A stretch of 64,000 nucleotides of DNA, taken from NCBI RefSeq assembly GCF_026153295.1, contig NZ_CP110615.1:3286001-3350000 (forward strand), read 5' to 3'. The notes under the pieces were generated by a model. The model did no database searches. It saw only the letters and a program-made list of their open reading frames with translations, and was not told the origin of the DNA. The position numbers and the translations under genes were made by a program. Source of the DNA: Rhodococcus antarcticus (lineage in GTDB: Bacteria > Actinomycetota > Actinomycetes > Mycobacteriales > Mycobacteriaceae). Position 1 is the first letter of the stretch. The number at the start of each line of letters is the position of its first letter. Shown piece after piece: positions 15,914 to 24,308 of the stretch.

Positions 15914-17370
15914 TGCGGGCCTTCCGGGAGGTACGACGGGAGCACGGCCAGGACCACCGACGCGGTCACGCCGGCCAGGGCCTGCAGCAGGACGGCCAGC
16001 TCGGGGGTGTCGCCCGGGGTGTCGACCACGAGCACCACCGCGTCGAACCGACCGGGGGCGATGTTGTAGGCGTAGCGCTCGCCGGGGCCGTCGGCCGGGT
16101 GGTCGTGGGCGGCGAAGACGAGCCGGTGGCGGATCGCGTAGCCCGCGGCGTCGACGGCGAGCACGGGCGAGCGGGTGGTGGTGGAGCTGCGGACCACGAG
16201 TCCGGGGTACGCGTCGGCGAGCGCCTCGGCCAGCCGCAGCGGGGCGTGCATGAGCTCCTCGAACCCGAGCACCAGGACCTCGCCGGTGCGGGGCAGGGTC
16301 GCGGCCAGCCGCGCGGCCATCGCGGGGAGCTCGACCTCGAGCCGGGCCCGGTGGGCGCGGAGCACCCCGTGCCGACCACCGTCGGGCAGCGCCACCGGCC
16401 ACCCCAGGTCCACCCGCACGGGGTCAGCCAGGACGGGGAGCGTCAGGACGGGGTGCGTCAGGACGGGGGTGCCCGACCCGGCGCCCACGGCTGCACCCGG
16501 GGCGTGCGCGGCCACGAGAGCGGCCCCGGCGACCAGCACGTCCTCCGGCACCCGGACCGTGCCCGCAGCCAGCGCGACGACGTCCACCCGGGACCCGAGC
16601 TCGGCGGCCAGGCGCTGCAGCACGGCGTGGTCCTGGGGCGTCCGCAGGTCCACCAGCGCCGCCACCACGTAGTGCGACCGGGGCGCCAGCAGGTGCAGCG
16701 CCCGCAGGGTGTTGGCCACCGTGCGCCCGGTGGAGAGCTCGTCGTCGACCAGCACGAGCGGCCCGGAGCCGGTGAGCACCCCCGGGTCCGAGGGCAGCAG
16801 GAGGTGCTCGGTGGCGTGGCTGTGCTCCTCGGCGAACCCGCCGGCCGCGCTCGCACCCGGCACCGACCGCCGGGTGGAGTGCAGGTAGACGTCGGCGTCC
16901 AGGGCCTCCGCCACCAGGTGCCCGAGGGCGGTGGCCGTCTCGGCGTAGCCCAGCACGGTCACGCTGGACCCGCTCCCCGCGGGCACGGTCACGCTGGACC
17001 CGCTCCCCGCGGGCACGGTCACGCTGGACCCGCTCCCCGCGGACACGGTCACGCTGGCCGCGATCGCCACCGCGGCGTCCCGCGCGGCCGCGGCCGCACC
17101 GGGCTCGCCGTCCAGGGCCGGGCCCAGGTCCACCCTCGGGCGCACCCGCCCGTCGAGCACCTCCGCCACCAGCGCACCCAGCGCGAGCCCGGCCGCGCGG
17201 ACCAGGCGCGGGTCGGTCGGGACGTGCTTGCCCAGCACCCGGCTGACCAGCAGGTGCGCCCGCCGGGGGTTGCGGCGAAGGGCCAGGCCCACGAGCTGCG
17301 CCACCCCGTCGCCGTCGACGTGCACCCCCAGCCGCTGCGCCACCCAGGCGCCCGTCCCGCCGGCCGTCAC
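15910..17370 (-). CDS. Phosphoribosyltransferase-TRSP protein of the Ter module
   Basis: 486 residues. N-terminal PRTase_2-type domain with the PRPP loop LVLVDDELSTGRTVANTL (about residues 205-220). The C-terminal half is a TRSP domain, and the naming motif TRSP is literally present in RSSTTTRSPVLAVD. This two-domain protein is a hallmark of ter-associated loci thought to make a nucleoside-like metabolite. Unusually, a ten-residue unit (SVTVPAGSGS) is repeated three times inside the PRTase domain by a 30-bp tandem repeat, directly before VTVLGYAETATALG, which should be a core strand. Whether the insertion is tolerated is unknown. Coupled by GTGA overlaps at both ends. Confidence 0.83.
   Translation of the reverse strand: MTAGGTGAWVAQRLGVHVDGDGVAQLVGLALRRNPRRAHLLVSRVLGKHVPTDPRLVRAAGLALGALVAEVLDGRVRPRVDLGPALDGEPGAAAAARDAAVAIAASVTVSAGSGSSVTVPAGSGSSVTVPAGSGSSVTVLGYAETATALGHLVAEALDADVYLHSTRRSVPGASAAGGFAEEHSHATEHLLLPSDPGVLTGSGPLVLVDDELSTGRTVANTLRALHLLAPRSHYVVAALVDLRTPQDHAVLQRLAAELGSRVDVVALAAGTVRVPEDVLVAGAALVAAHAPGAAVGAGSGTPVLTHPVLTLPVLADPVRVDLGWPVALPDGGRHGVLRAHRARLEVELPAMAARLAATLPRTGEVLVLGFEELMHAPLRLAEALADAYPGLVVRSSTTTRSPVLAVDAAGYAIRHRLVFAAHDHPADGPGERYAYNIAPGRFDAVVLVVDTPGDTPELAVLLQALAGVTASVVLAVLPSYLPEGPQ
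16954..17057 (-). repeat. In-frame 30-bp tandem repeat in the PRTase gene
   Basis: The unit beginning gggcacggtcacgctggacc and ending cgctccccgc occurs three times plus a partial fourth copy, nearly without change. It encodes SVTV(P/S)AGSGS units. 30 bp keeps the frame, so copy-number change would alter protein length without destroying the gene. Confidence 0.85.
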
Positions 17371-18527
17371 TGGTGGCTGCTGGCGACGAGGAAGTCAACG
17401 TAGGACACGTCCTCGCGGGCCACCCCGAACGCCTGGGCCCGCCGCAGGACCTTGGTGGCCCAGCCGCGGTGCGGGTTCACCTCGTTCATCTTGTTGCCGT
17501 AGCCGCTGGGCAGCACGCCGCCCGCGCCGCTGCGGCCCAGCACGTCCTGGGCGTCGCCGTGCTCCTCGTGGCTCACCACCGACAGGGCGTGCACGGCAGC
17601 CACGTGGGTGGGGTGGATGACGGTCTTGCCGGTGAGCCCGTTCGCCTTGTCCAGCTCCACCTCCCGGATCAGCCCGTCGAGGTCCATGAGCATGATCTGG
17701 TGACGCAGCTCGCGCGCCCCGTGCTCGGCGAAGACCGACTCGCGCAGGCGCGGCTTGAAGATGCGCTCACCGCTGGTGAAGTACTCCCACACGGGCCCGG
17801 TGACGGCGAACCCCGTGCCGTCGGTGCGGCCCAGCACGTTCACGACGTCGGCGATGACGCCGGCCACCAGCCGCACGTCGTACACCGTCATGTCGCCCGA
17901 TCGCCGCAGCCCGTACGTGCCGGAGAAGTCCGTCGCCCCCAGCCGCACCGCCAGCACCCGGTCGCGCGCGGACTGCAGCAGCGCGTGCAGCTCACCCAGC
18001 ACGGCCGCCCGGCTCTCCAGGTGGATCACCTCGGGGCTCTCGACCACGGGCATGGCGAGCAGCGGCACCCCCGCCCGCTCGGAGGCTTCCCGCACCGCGT
18101 CGAGGAAGCCCGGTCCCGTCGTCGGGGTGAACTTGGGCAGCACGAACCCGCGCAGCGTGTCCACGGCCGGGCCCAGCCGACGCACGAGGTCGGTGACCTG
18201 CTCCGGCGTCCGCACCCGCACGAACAGCCACGGGGTGGGCGGCCGGTCGGCGTGCACGGTGCCCAGCTGGGCGACGAGGTTGTCCTCGGCGTCCGCGAGC
18301 CGGTCGTCGGGCACCGAGTCCTCCAGGCACAGCACGGAGCTGGTCACCCCGCGCTCGCGGCTGCGCACCACGTCCTTCGCCAGGTTCGGTCGGGTGGCCG
18401 GGCTGTAGAGGGTGGCCCCGAGCGCGACGGCCTGGAGCTCCAGCGGGCTGTCCGCCGTCAACGGCTCCGGCCGGACGTGGAACAGCCGGGCCCGCTCGTC
18501 CTCGGTGAGGAACTCGTAGTGGATCAC
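17367..18527 (-). CDS. HpcH/HpaI-like TIM-barrel C-C bond lyase of the Ter module
   Basis: 386 residues from GTG 18527 (other in-frame GTGs at 18539 and 18554). Reads HVRPEPL, ALGATLYSPATRPNLAKDV, VLCLEDSVPDDRL (acidic Mg site), FVLPKFT, LGATDFSGTYGLRRSGDMTVYDVR, KTVIHPTHVAAVHAL, near the citrate-lyase beta/HpcH fold and matching the lyase found beside TerD-type systems. First gene of the operon HpcH-PRTase-StiP-HAD. Start chosen because related proteins begin just before the HYEFLTEDERARLFH segment. A pentanucleotide repeat sits about 190 bases upstream. Confidence 0.83.
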   Translation of the reverse strand: MIHYEFLTEDERARLFHVRPEPLTADSPLELQAVALGATLYSPATRPNLAKDVVRSRERGVTSSVLCLEDSVPDDRLADAEDNLVAQLGTVHADRPPTPWLFVRVRTPEQVTDLVRRLGPAVDTLRGFVLPKFTPTTGPGFLDAVREASERAGVPLLAMPVVESPEVIHLESRAAVLGELHALLQSARDRVLAVRLGATDFSGTYGLRRSGDMTVYDVRLVAGVIADVVNVLGRTDGTGFAVTGPVWEYFTSGERIFKPRLRESVFAEHGARELRHQIMLMDLDGLIREVELDKANGLTGKTVIHPTHVAAVHALSVVSHEEHGDAQDVLGRSGAGGVLPSGYGNKMNEVNPHRGWATKVLRRAQAFGVAREDVSYVDFLVASSHQ

Positions 18528-18715
18528 GGTTGTGGACACCCCCCGACTCGTCACCGGCCCCGCTCGACGGGCGCACGCCCGGGAGTCTGCCCGCTGGAGA
18601 GGTGGATCATGCCCGTCGGCGGTGAACAGGGGGTGCCGAACGCGGGATCGTCACCGAGAGCAGCGACCCAGACCTCGTCGTGACGACGGATCGGGCCCGG
18701 GCCGACCGCTCCACG

Positions 18716-18745
18716 ACATGACATGACATGACACGACATGACATG
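18716..18745. repeat. Pentanucleotide microsatellite (ACATG)6
   Basis: Six consecutive five-base units, ACATG except for one ACACG. It lies between the LacI-type gene and the start of the HpcH operon, in the upstream region of that operon. The rest of the gap (18555-18790) shows no gene. Confidence 0.85.
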
Positions 18746-18790
18746 TCCACGAGGGACGGTGCGACCACGAGGGAGCGGATCCCTGTCCCC

Positions 18791-19825
18791 TCAGCTCGAG
18801 CCTCGGATGACCAGCCAGGTCGGCACGGTCACCGGGCCCGGGCGCCCCCCGTCGAGGCGCTGCAGCAGCAGGTCCACGAGCCCCTGCGCGACCAGGTCGT
18901 GGGGCAGGTGCACGGTGGTCAGCGGGGGCGCCGAGGTCCGCGCGAGGACCGAGTCGTCGAAGCCACCCACCGCGACGTCGCCCGGGACCGAGCGGCCCGC
19001 GTCGGCCAGCGCCACCAGCGCACCGCCCGCGAGCAGGTCCGACGCGACGAACACCGCGTCCAGGTCCGGCCGGCGCGCCAGCAGGACCGACATGGCCTCC
19101 CGGCCCGCCTCGTGGCTGTACTCCGCGGCGTGCTCGACCATGCACGGGTCCGGCTCACCGGGCAGGGCGTCGGCCCACCCGGCCACCCGCTCGTGGGCGC
19201 CGGCGGTGTCGGTGGGACCGGCGAGCACCGCCACCCGGGTGCGGCCGCGGGAGAGCAGGTGCCGGGTGAGCTCGCGTGCCCCGGTGCGGTTCTGCGCCCG
19301 GACCTGGGGCAGCTCCACCCCCCGCCCGAGCGCCGGACCGAGCACCACGGCGGCGGCCCCGGCGTCGAGCAGCTCGGCGAACAGAGGCTCGTCGCCGTGG
19401 GTGGAGACCAGCAGCACCCCGTCGAGCAGCCCGCTGCGCACCTGCCGCACGATCCCGGCCCGCGTCTCGGGCTCGGTGGCCAGCGCGAGGAACAGGGTGA
19501 ACCCCTGCGCGGTGAGCCGGGTGGTCAGCTCGCGCAGCAGCACGCTGAACGTGGGGTCCTCGAACAGCCGCTCCTGGGACTCGGTCACCACCAGGGCCAC
19601 CGCGCCCGAGCGGGCCCCGGCCAGGGTGCGGGCGGAGTGGTTCGCCACGTAGCCGGTGGCCGAGACGGCGGCGGTCACCGCGGTGGCGGCCGCGGGACTG
19701 GCCCCGTGCCCACCGTTGAGCACCCGGGACACCGTGCCGCGGGAGACCCCGGCGGCGGCGGCGACGTCGTCGATGGTGGGACCGGCACGGCGGGCGCGAC
19801 GGCGCGGCTCGACCTCCACGGGCAC
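18791..19825 (-). CDS. LacI-family transcriptional regulator
   Basis: 344 residues. N-terminal helix-turn-helix TIDDVAAAAGVSRGTVSRVLNG followed by the hinge-helix region (NHSARTLAGARSG), split here as TIDDVAAAAGVSRG and TVSRVLNG; the periplasmic-binding-type sensor follows (AVFVASDLLAGGALVAL, GDVAVGGFDDS, TVHLPHDLVAQ). Divergent from an MFS pump with a perfect palindromic operator between them, so it most likely represses that pump and itself. Ligand unknown, by family a sugar or nucleoside. Confidence 0.9.
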   Translation of the reverse strand: MPVEVEPRRRARRAGPTIDDVAAAAGVSRGTVSRVLNGGHGASPAAATAVTAAVSATGYVANHSARTLAGARSGAVALVVTESQERLFEDPTFSVLLRELTTRLTAQGFTLFLALATEPETRAGIVRQVRSGLLDGVLLVSTHGDEPLFAELLDAGAAAVVLGPALGRGVELPQVRAQNRTGARELTRHLLSRGRTRVAVLAGPTDTAGAHERVAGWADALPGEPDPCMVEHAAEYSHEAGREAMSVLLARRPDLDAVFVASDLLAGGALVALADAGRSVPGDVAVGGFDDSVLARTSAPPLTTVHLPHDLVAQGLVDLLLQRLDGGRPGPVTVPTWLVIRGSS

Positions 19826-19873
19826 CTCCGGTCACCACGGGGCGCGTTGACCCGCGCACGTCGGGGCGACCAT

Positions 19874-19891
19874 ACTGGGAGCGCTCCCAGT
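19874..19891. promoter_or_regulatory. 18-bp perfect palindrome, LacI-type operator
   Basis: ACTGGGAGCGCTCCCAGT contains the TGGGAGCGCTCCCA core typical of LacI/GalR-family operators (central CG). It lies in the 144-base divergent region, 49 bases from the regulator start and 79 from the MFS start. Confidence 0.8.
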
Positions 19892-19969
19892 GCGACACAC
19901 GAGCCCGGACCCGCGACGCTCCGGACACCCTCGCCGCGCTCCCGCCCGACACCCCGCGAAGGTGGTCCC

Positions 19970-21202
19970 GTGCGTCGTCCCGTCCGCCCCGCCGGCGCCC
20001 CTGCGCCGACCAACGGGGCCGCCATCGCCGCGATGGCCACGTCGTCCTTCGTGTTCGTGACCGCCGAGACGCTGCCGGTGGGCCTGCTCCCGGAGATCGC
20101 CGGCGGCCTCTCGGTCACCGAGGCGCAGGTGGGGCTGCTGCTCACCACGTACGCCGCCGTGGCGGCGGTCAGCACCATCCCGCTGACCTCGCTCAGCCTC
20201 CGGGTGCCGCGGCACACCCTGCTGGCGGGGCTCGTCGCCGTGTTCGCCGTGTCCCAGCTCGCCGCGTCGTTCGCTCCCACCTTCCTGCTGCTCACCCTCA
20301 CCCGGCTGGTGTGCGCCCTGGCCCACGGGGTGTTCTGGTCCGCCCTCGCCCCGGCCGCAGCCCGGCTCGCACCACCGGGACAGGCCGGGCGGGCCACGTC
20401 CATGGTCTTCGTCGGCAACTCCCTGGCCCTCGTGCTCGGCGTGCCGCTGGGCACCGCGCTCGGCCAGCTCACCAGCTGGCGCGTCGCCGTGGCCTCCCTG
20501 GGCGTGGCCGGGGCGCTGAGCGCGCTCGCCCTGCTCCGCGTGCTGCCCGCCCTGCCCGCCCTGGTCCCGGCCCAGCGTGCCCGCGTCCGCGCGCAGGCCT
20601 CCTCGGCCTGGGCCACGGTGCGCTCGCGCGCGCTCACCCCGGTGTGCGCGGTGACGACGATCCTCGTCGTGGGGCACTTCGCGGCGTACACCTACATCGC
20701 CCCCCTGGTGCGACGCGACGGTGGGCTGGACGGTCTCGGGCTCAGCGCGCTGCTGCTCGGCTACGGCGCGGCCGGTCTGGTCGGGACCGTGCTGGTGGGT
20801 CGGGCGGTCGACCGGCGCCCCGGCACGGTGCTCGTCGGCACCATCGCCGTCTCGGTGGTGGGGCTCGCGGTGCTGACCTTCGCCCGCGCCGACGTGCTCA
20901 CCTCCGTCGCGGTGCTGGCCTGGGGGGCCGGGTTCACGGCGGTGCCGGTGTGCCTGCAGGCCGCGGTGATGCGGGTGGCCCCCGACGCCCAGGACGCGGC
21001 GTCGGCCGTCTACGTCGTGGCGTTCCAGATCGGCATCGGCGGCGGTGCGCTGGTCGGGGAGCGGCTGGTCACCGGGGGGGCGCTGGACGCACTGCCGCCG
21101 CTCGCGGCCGTGCTGGCCGTGCTCGCCGCGGTGGTGGGCCTCAGCGCCCGTCGGGCCTTTCCGTTGCGCGCACCCGCACACGAGCCGGTTGCGGTGCGGT
21201 GA
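19970..21202 (+). CDS. MFS transporter, DHA1/sugar-efflux type
   Basis: 410 residues, about 12 hydrophobic spans: FVFVTAETLPVGLLPEIAGG, motif-A-like loop after helix 2 (LTSLSLRVPRHTLLAG), LTRLVCALAHGVFWS. Closest in pattern to the AraJ/SotB/YdhP group of sugar or drug effluxers. GTG start with a purine-rich GAAGGTGG before it. Expression is probably controlled by the divergent LacI-type repressor through the 19874 palindrome. Confidence 0.87.
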   Translation: MRRPVRPAGAPAPTNGAAIAAMATSSFVFVTAETLPVGLLPEIAGGLSVTEAQVGLLLTTYAAVAAVSTIPLTSLSLRVPRHTLLAGLVAVFAVSQLAASFAPTFLLLTLTRLVCALAHGVFWSALAPAAARLAPPGQAGRATSMVFVGNSLALVLGVPLGTALGQLTSWRVAVASLGVAGALSALALLRVLPALPALVPAQRARVRAQASSAWATVRSRALTPVCAVTTILVVGHFAAYTYIAPLVRRDGGLDGLGLSALLLGYGAAGLVGTVLVGRAVDRRPGTVLVGTIAVSVVGLAVLTFARADVLTSVAVLAWGAGFTAVPVCLQAAVMRVAPDAQDAASAVYVVAFQIGIGGGALVGERLVTGGALDALPPLAAVLAVLAAVVGLSARRAFPLRAPAHEPVAVR

Positions 21203-21287
21203 CCGGGAGCATCCCCGACGCCACCATCACCAGCAGGACGCCCACCCCGCCCAGGGCCGTCGTCATCGTCACCACGTCGTGCAGCAC
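21141..21287 (-). CDS. Possible small membrane protein antisense to the MFS 3' end
   Basis: 48 residues from a GTG preceded by a strong GCGAGGAGGACGAC ribosome-binding site. One hydrophobic span (TTALGGVGVLLVMVASGMLP) and a basic tail. It overlaps the last 62 bases of the MFS gene on the opposite strand. No homologue is recalled; the Shine-Dalgarno and clean transmembrane segment are the only support. Confidence 0.4.
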   Translation of the reverse strand: MLHDVVTMTTALGGVGVLLVMVASGMLPVTAPQPARVRVRATERPDGR

Positions 21288-21313
21288 GTCGTCCTCCTCG
21301 CTCCGGGTTCCTG

Positions 21314-21343
21314 GCTCCCAGGGTGCCCGCCGCACCTGGGAGC
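21314..21343. promoter_or_regulatory. Inverted repeat GCTCCCAGG-n12-CCTGGGAGC
   Basis: Nine-base perfect arms, 27 bases upstream of the small minus-strand membrane ORF and about 90 upstream of the plus-strand ORF at 21432. The arms share TGGGAGC with the LacI operator at 19874, but their order and spacing differ. Confidence 0.45.
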
Positions 21344-21372
21344 AGCCTGTGCGGACCGTGTGGATGGCCGGT

Positions 21373-21400
21373 GGACCGGGTCGGGCGGGCGACCCGGTCC
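21373..21400. terminator. GC-rich stem-loop (11-bp stem)
   Basis: GGACCGGGTCG, six-base loop, CGACCCGGTCC. No U-run. It could end MFS transcription (170 bases downstream of its stop) or form a structured leader ahead of the ORF at 21432. Confidence 0.4.
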
Positions 21401-21431
21401 GCGGGGGGTCCTCGTGCGCGACCATGGACCC

Positions 21432-21755
21432 ATGAGCACTCCCGACGAGCCCACCTGGGACGACCGCTTCCTGGCCTCGCTGCGCCGCGACCTGCGGGTG
21501 GAGGCCAGGCGCGGGGCGTGGCTCGTCGAGCGCGCCGAGGTCGTGGACGGTGCGGTCGTCACCGTGCTCACCGAGGTGGCGACCGGTCACCGGTACGGCC
21601 GCACGGTGGACCTGCACACCCTGCGCGAGCAGTTCAGCCCGAGCTCCCCGGACGTCGTCTCCGCCGCCTGGTTCTTCACCCTGTTCCCCCCGAGCGGCTG
21701 GGACGAGGGCCACGTCACCGACGGGGTCTGCTGGTTCGCCGGTCAGCGCCCCTGA
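21432..21755 (+). CDS. Hypothetical protein, 107 residues
   Basis: Soluble, acidic start (STPDEPTWDDRFLASLRRDLR) and a well-formed central beta-like part (ATGHRYGRTVDLHTLREQFS, AAWFFTLFPPSGWDEGH). No family recognised. Stop lies 31 bases before the MscS start, same strand, so probably co-transcribed. Confidence 0.55.
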   Translation: MSTPDEPTWDDRFLASLRRDLRVEARRGAWLVERAEVVDGAVVTVLTEVATGHRYGRTVDLHTLREQFSPSSPDVVSAAWFFTLFPPSGWDEGHVTDGVCWFAGQRP

Positions 21756-21786
21756 GCGCCCTCCCGCGCAGGGCACACTGGGGCGC

Positions 21787-22677
21787 GTGACCAGCCTCGC
21801 CGTCGCTCCGCTCACCGACGTGCGGCACTGGGCTGCCGGCACGGGCCTCGAGGTGCTGCTGTTCGTGCTGGGCGCCCTGCTGCTGGGCCGCGCCATCACC
21901 GCGACCGGTGCCGCGCTCACCCGTCGGATCGACGACGCCGCCACCAGCGGGGACGCCCTGGTGCGCTCCGAGCAGGCCAAGCACCGGCACTCGGTGACCC
22001 AGGTGCTCACCTGGATCGCGCTCGTGCTGCTCTACAGCGTCACCGCGGTCACCGTGATGGGGCTGCTGGGGGTGCCGGTCACGGGGCTCGTGGCCCCGGC
22101 GACGGTGCTGGGCGTGGCGCTGGGCTTCGGCGCGCAGCGCATCGTGCAGGACCTGCTGGCCGGGTTCTTCATCATCACCGAGCGGCAGTACGGCTTCGGC
22201 GACGTGGTCCGCATCTCCGCGCTCGGCTCACCCACCGGGGTCACGGGGGCGGTGGAGGACATCTCGCTGAGGATCACCCGGCTCCGGTCCTCCGACGGCG
22301 AGGTGATCATCGTGCCGAACGGGCAGATCGTGCAGGTCACCAACCTCTCCCGCGACTGGGCCCGCACCGTGATCGACGTGCCGCTGCCCCCGCTGACCGA
22401 CATCGCGGCGACCAGCGACGTGCTGCGCCGGGTGGGCACCGACGCCTTCGCCGACCCGGACCTGCACGAGCTGCTGCTCGACGAGCCCACGGTCATGGGG
22501 GTGGAGAGCCTGGGGGTCGACGAGGTGAACGTGCGCATCGTGGCCCGCACCCTGCCCGGCAAGCAGTTCGAGGTCGGCCGCATGCTCCGCGCCCGCATCG
22601 CGGTGGCGCTGCAGGCCCACGACATCCAGGTGCGCGCCGCGGCCGTCACCACCGCCACCGCCCCGGTGCGGTCCTGA
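21787..22677 (+). CDS. Small-conductance mechanosensitive channel (MscS family)
   Basis: 296 residues. Three or four N-terminal hydrophobic segments, then the MscS pore helix and beta domain: GVALGFGAQRIVQDLLAGFFI, DVVRISALGSPTGVTGAVED, EVIIVPNGQIVQVTNLSRDW. It releases solutes on hypo-osmotic shock. GTG start; the next gene overlaps its stop (TGATG). Confidence 0.9.
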   Translation: MTSLAVAPLTDVRHWAAGTGLEVLLFVLGALLLGRAITATGAALTRRIDDAATSGDALVRSEQAKHRHSVTQVLTWIALVLLYSVTAVTVMGLLGVPVTGLVAPATVLGVALGFGAQRIVQDLLAGFFIITERQYGFGDVVRISALGSPTGVTGAVEDISLRITRLRSSDGEVIIVPNGQIVQVTNLSRDWARTVIDVPLPPLTDIAATSDVLRRVGTDAFADPDLHELLLDEPTVMGVESLGVDEVNVRIVARTLPGKQFEVGRMLRARIAVALQAHDIQVRAAAVTTATAPVRS

Positions 22678-23078
22678 TGGCGCAGCGCCTGCCCCGCACC
22701 CTGCTCGGCGGCCGGGTGCGCACCTCCACCGTGGGGCTGGCCGTGGCGTTCGCGGTCGTGCTCACGGTGTACCTGCTCGTGCGGCCGGCCCCGGTCGCCA
22801 CCGTCAGCGTCACCAACCCCGACGGCAGCACGAGCCTGTACCTCTCCCCCAGCGTCACCCCGCCGCCGCCGGCGACCACCGCGGCGCCGAGCGACCCGCG
22901 CACCACCACGCCGGGCACCACCGCCACGTCGCGCCCGTCGAGCACCGCGCCCACCAGCGCCCCGACGGCCGCCACCACGACGCCCACCACCACGACGACC
23001 ACCACCACGACCACCCCCGCGCCGGGCACCACCGCCGCCCCGACGACCGCGGCCGCACCCACCACCACCACGGGCTGA
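22677..23078 (+). CDS. Membrane-anchored Thr/Pro-rich protein of unknown function
   Basis: 133 residues. One signal/anchor helix (TVGLAVAFAVVLTVYLLV), a short NPDGSTSLYLSPS block and a low-complexity tail of Thr, Pro and Ala that would lie outside the membrane. The ATG overlaps the MscS stop by one base, so it is coupled to the channel gene. It may be a wall-spanning or envelope-spacer protein; no family recognised. Confidence 0.6.
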   Translation: MAQRLPRTLLGGRVRTSTVGLAVAFAVVLTVYLLVRPAPVATVSVTNPDGSTSLYLSPSVTPPPPATTAAPSDPRTTTPGTTATSRPSSTAPTSAPTAATTTPTTTTTTTTTTPAPGTTAAPTTAAAPTTTTG

Positions 23079-23117
23079 GTCTGGTCCGCCGCCACGCCGC
23101 CCGGCAGGATGAGGGCC

Positions 23118-23861
23118 ATGACGCAGATGACCAAGGGGTCCAACGTCGCACTGGCCACCGCCGCGCTGCGCGTCGAGCTGCGCTGGACCCCGGGTCCGGG
23201 GGTGCCGGACGTGGACGCCTCCGCGCTGCTCGTCACCACCACCGGCACGGTCCGCTCCGACGACGACTTCATCTTCTACAACCAGCCCCGGCACGCCTCC
23301 GGGGCGGTGGCGCACCTGGGCAAGCACACCGGGGTGGACGCCGTCTCCGTGGGCACGGGGCGGCTGGAGCCGGGCATCGACAAGGTGGTGGTCGCAGCGT
23401 CCTCCGACGGGGGGACCTTCGGCCAGGTCCCGGGCCTGCACCTGCGCGTGGTGGACACCAGCGGCGGTCCGGACGGGCCGGAGGTGCTGCGCTTCGACAT
23501 CACCGACGCCACGACCGAGACGGCGTTCGTGTTCGGCGAGGTCTACCGCCGCGGGACCGACTGGAAGTTCCGCGCCGTCGGCCAGGGCTACGACACCGGC
23601 CTGGCCGGGCTGGCCACCGAGTACGGCATCAGCGTCGACGACGAGCCCGCCCCGGCCGCCCAGCAGGCTCGACCGGCACAGGCCCCGTCGCCGCGCGAGC
23701 CCCGGCCGACGCAGGTGGGAACCGCCCCGGCGTACAGCCCGCCCGGCACCCCCGGGCACGCCACGGTCCCGGCGGCGCAGCTCCACGAGGCCCCCCGACC
23801 CGGTGAGCGCCCGGCCGCCGCCGCACCGGCACCGCGGATGTACGAGGCCCCCCGGTACTGA
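23118..23861 (+). CDS. TerD-family protein with disordered tail
   Basis: 247 residues. TerD domain at residues 1-180 ([79 protein letters not shown]), then a Pro/Ala-rich tail ending RMYEAPRY. TerD proteins bind calcium through paired Asp sites; this copy has the shorter DVDAS form, unlike the DFDLDAT of the canonical copy at 35141. Its domain is a close relative of that in the TerD-VWA gene 0.5 kb downstream, including 103 identical bases. Start ATG 23118 is favoured over 23109 by the GGATGAGGG in front. Confidence 0.88.
   Translation: MTQMTKGSNVALATAALRVELRWTPGPGVPDVDASALLVTTTGTVRSDDDFIFYNQPRHASGAVAHLGKHTGVDAVSVGTGRLEPGIDKVVVAASSDGGTFGQVPGLHLRVVDTSGGPDGPEVLRFDITDATTETAFVFGEVYRRGTDWKFRAVGQGYDTGLAGLATEYGISVDDEPAPAAQQARPAQAPSPREPRPTQVGTAPAYSPPGTPGHATVPAAQLHEAPRPGERPAAAAPAPRMYEAPRY
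23490..23592. repeat. 103-bp segment identical to 24669-24771
   Basis: The stretch from cgcttcgacatcaccgacg to ggccagggctacg is base-for-base identical in the two terD genes, while flanking homologous regions differ. Points to recent conversion or duplication. Confidence 0.85.
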
Positions 23862-23964
23862 GGGGCGCCGGTTCGTTCGTCACCGGTGGCCGCGGCACGG
23901 TAGAAAGTCACCTGCGGCACACCGTCGTGCCCGTGCTCGACCACCGGAAGAACGAGGACCAGCC

Positions 23965-24222
23965 ATGACCATCGGAGCCAGCCTCCTGCTCATCGCAGTG
24001 GGGGCCATCCTGAAGTTCGCCGTGACGACCTCCGTCAGCGGCGTCGACCTGCCGACCATCGGGGTCGTGCTCATGGTCATCGGTGCCGTCGGCCTCGTTC
24101 TCGGCCTCGTGCTCAGCACCCGCCGTCGCCGCACCGACGTGGTGCAGACCAACGACGTGCCCGGCGCCCCGGGGCGCCGCACCACCTACGTGCAGGACGA
24201 CCCGCGCGACCCGCGGTACTGA
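23965..24222 (+). CDS. DUF6458-type small membrane protein
   Basis: 85 residues with two hydrophobic helices ([20 protein letters not shown] and [17 protein letters not shown]) joined by SGVDLPTIG and a basic/polar tail with RRRRT. The pattern matches the small two-helix DUF6458 family of Actinobacteria, function unknown. It sits between the two related terD genes, same strand. Confidence 0.75.
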   Translation: MTIGASLLLIAVGAILKFAVTTSVSGVDLPTIGVVLMVIGAVGLVLGLVLSTRRRRTDVVQTNDVPGAPGRRTTYVQDDPRDPRY

Positions 24223-24308
24223 TCCCCACCACCCGGCAGGCCGGGACGGGCGCACCGGTTCCCCGGGCGCCCGTCCCGAATCGGACACCACTCAGGCACC
24301 ATGGACCC

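Noticed and set aside
19874-21343. Second LacI operator at 21314-21343
   Set aside because: The half-sites are in the reverse order and 12 bases apart, unlike the contiguous palindrome at 19874.
22880-23075. Possible CRISPR-like or minisatellite array in the ACC-rich stretch
   Set aside because: It is a low-complexity Thr-codon run inside a coding frame with no spacer structure.
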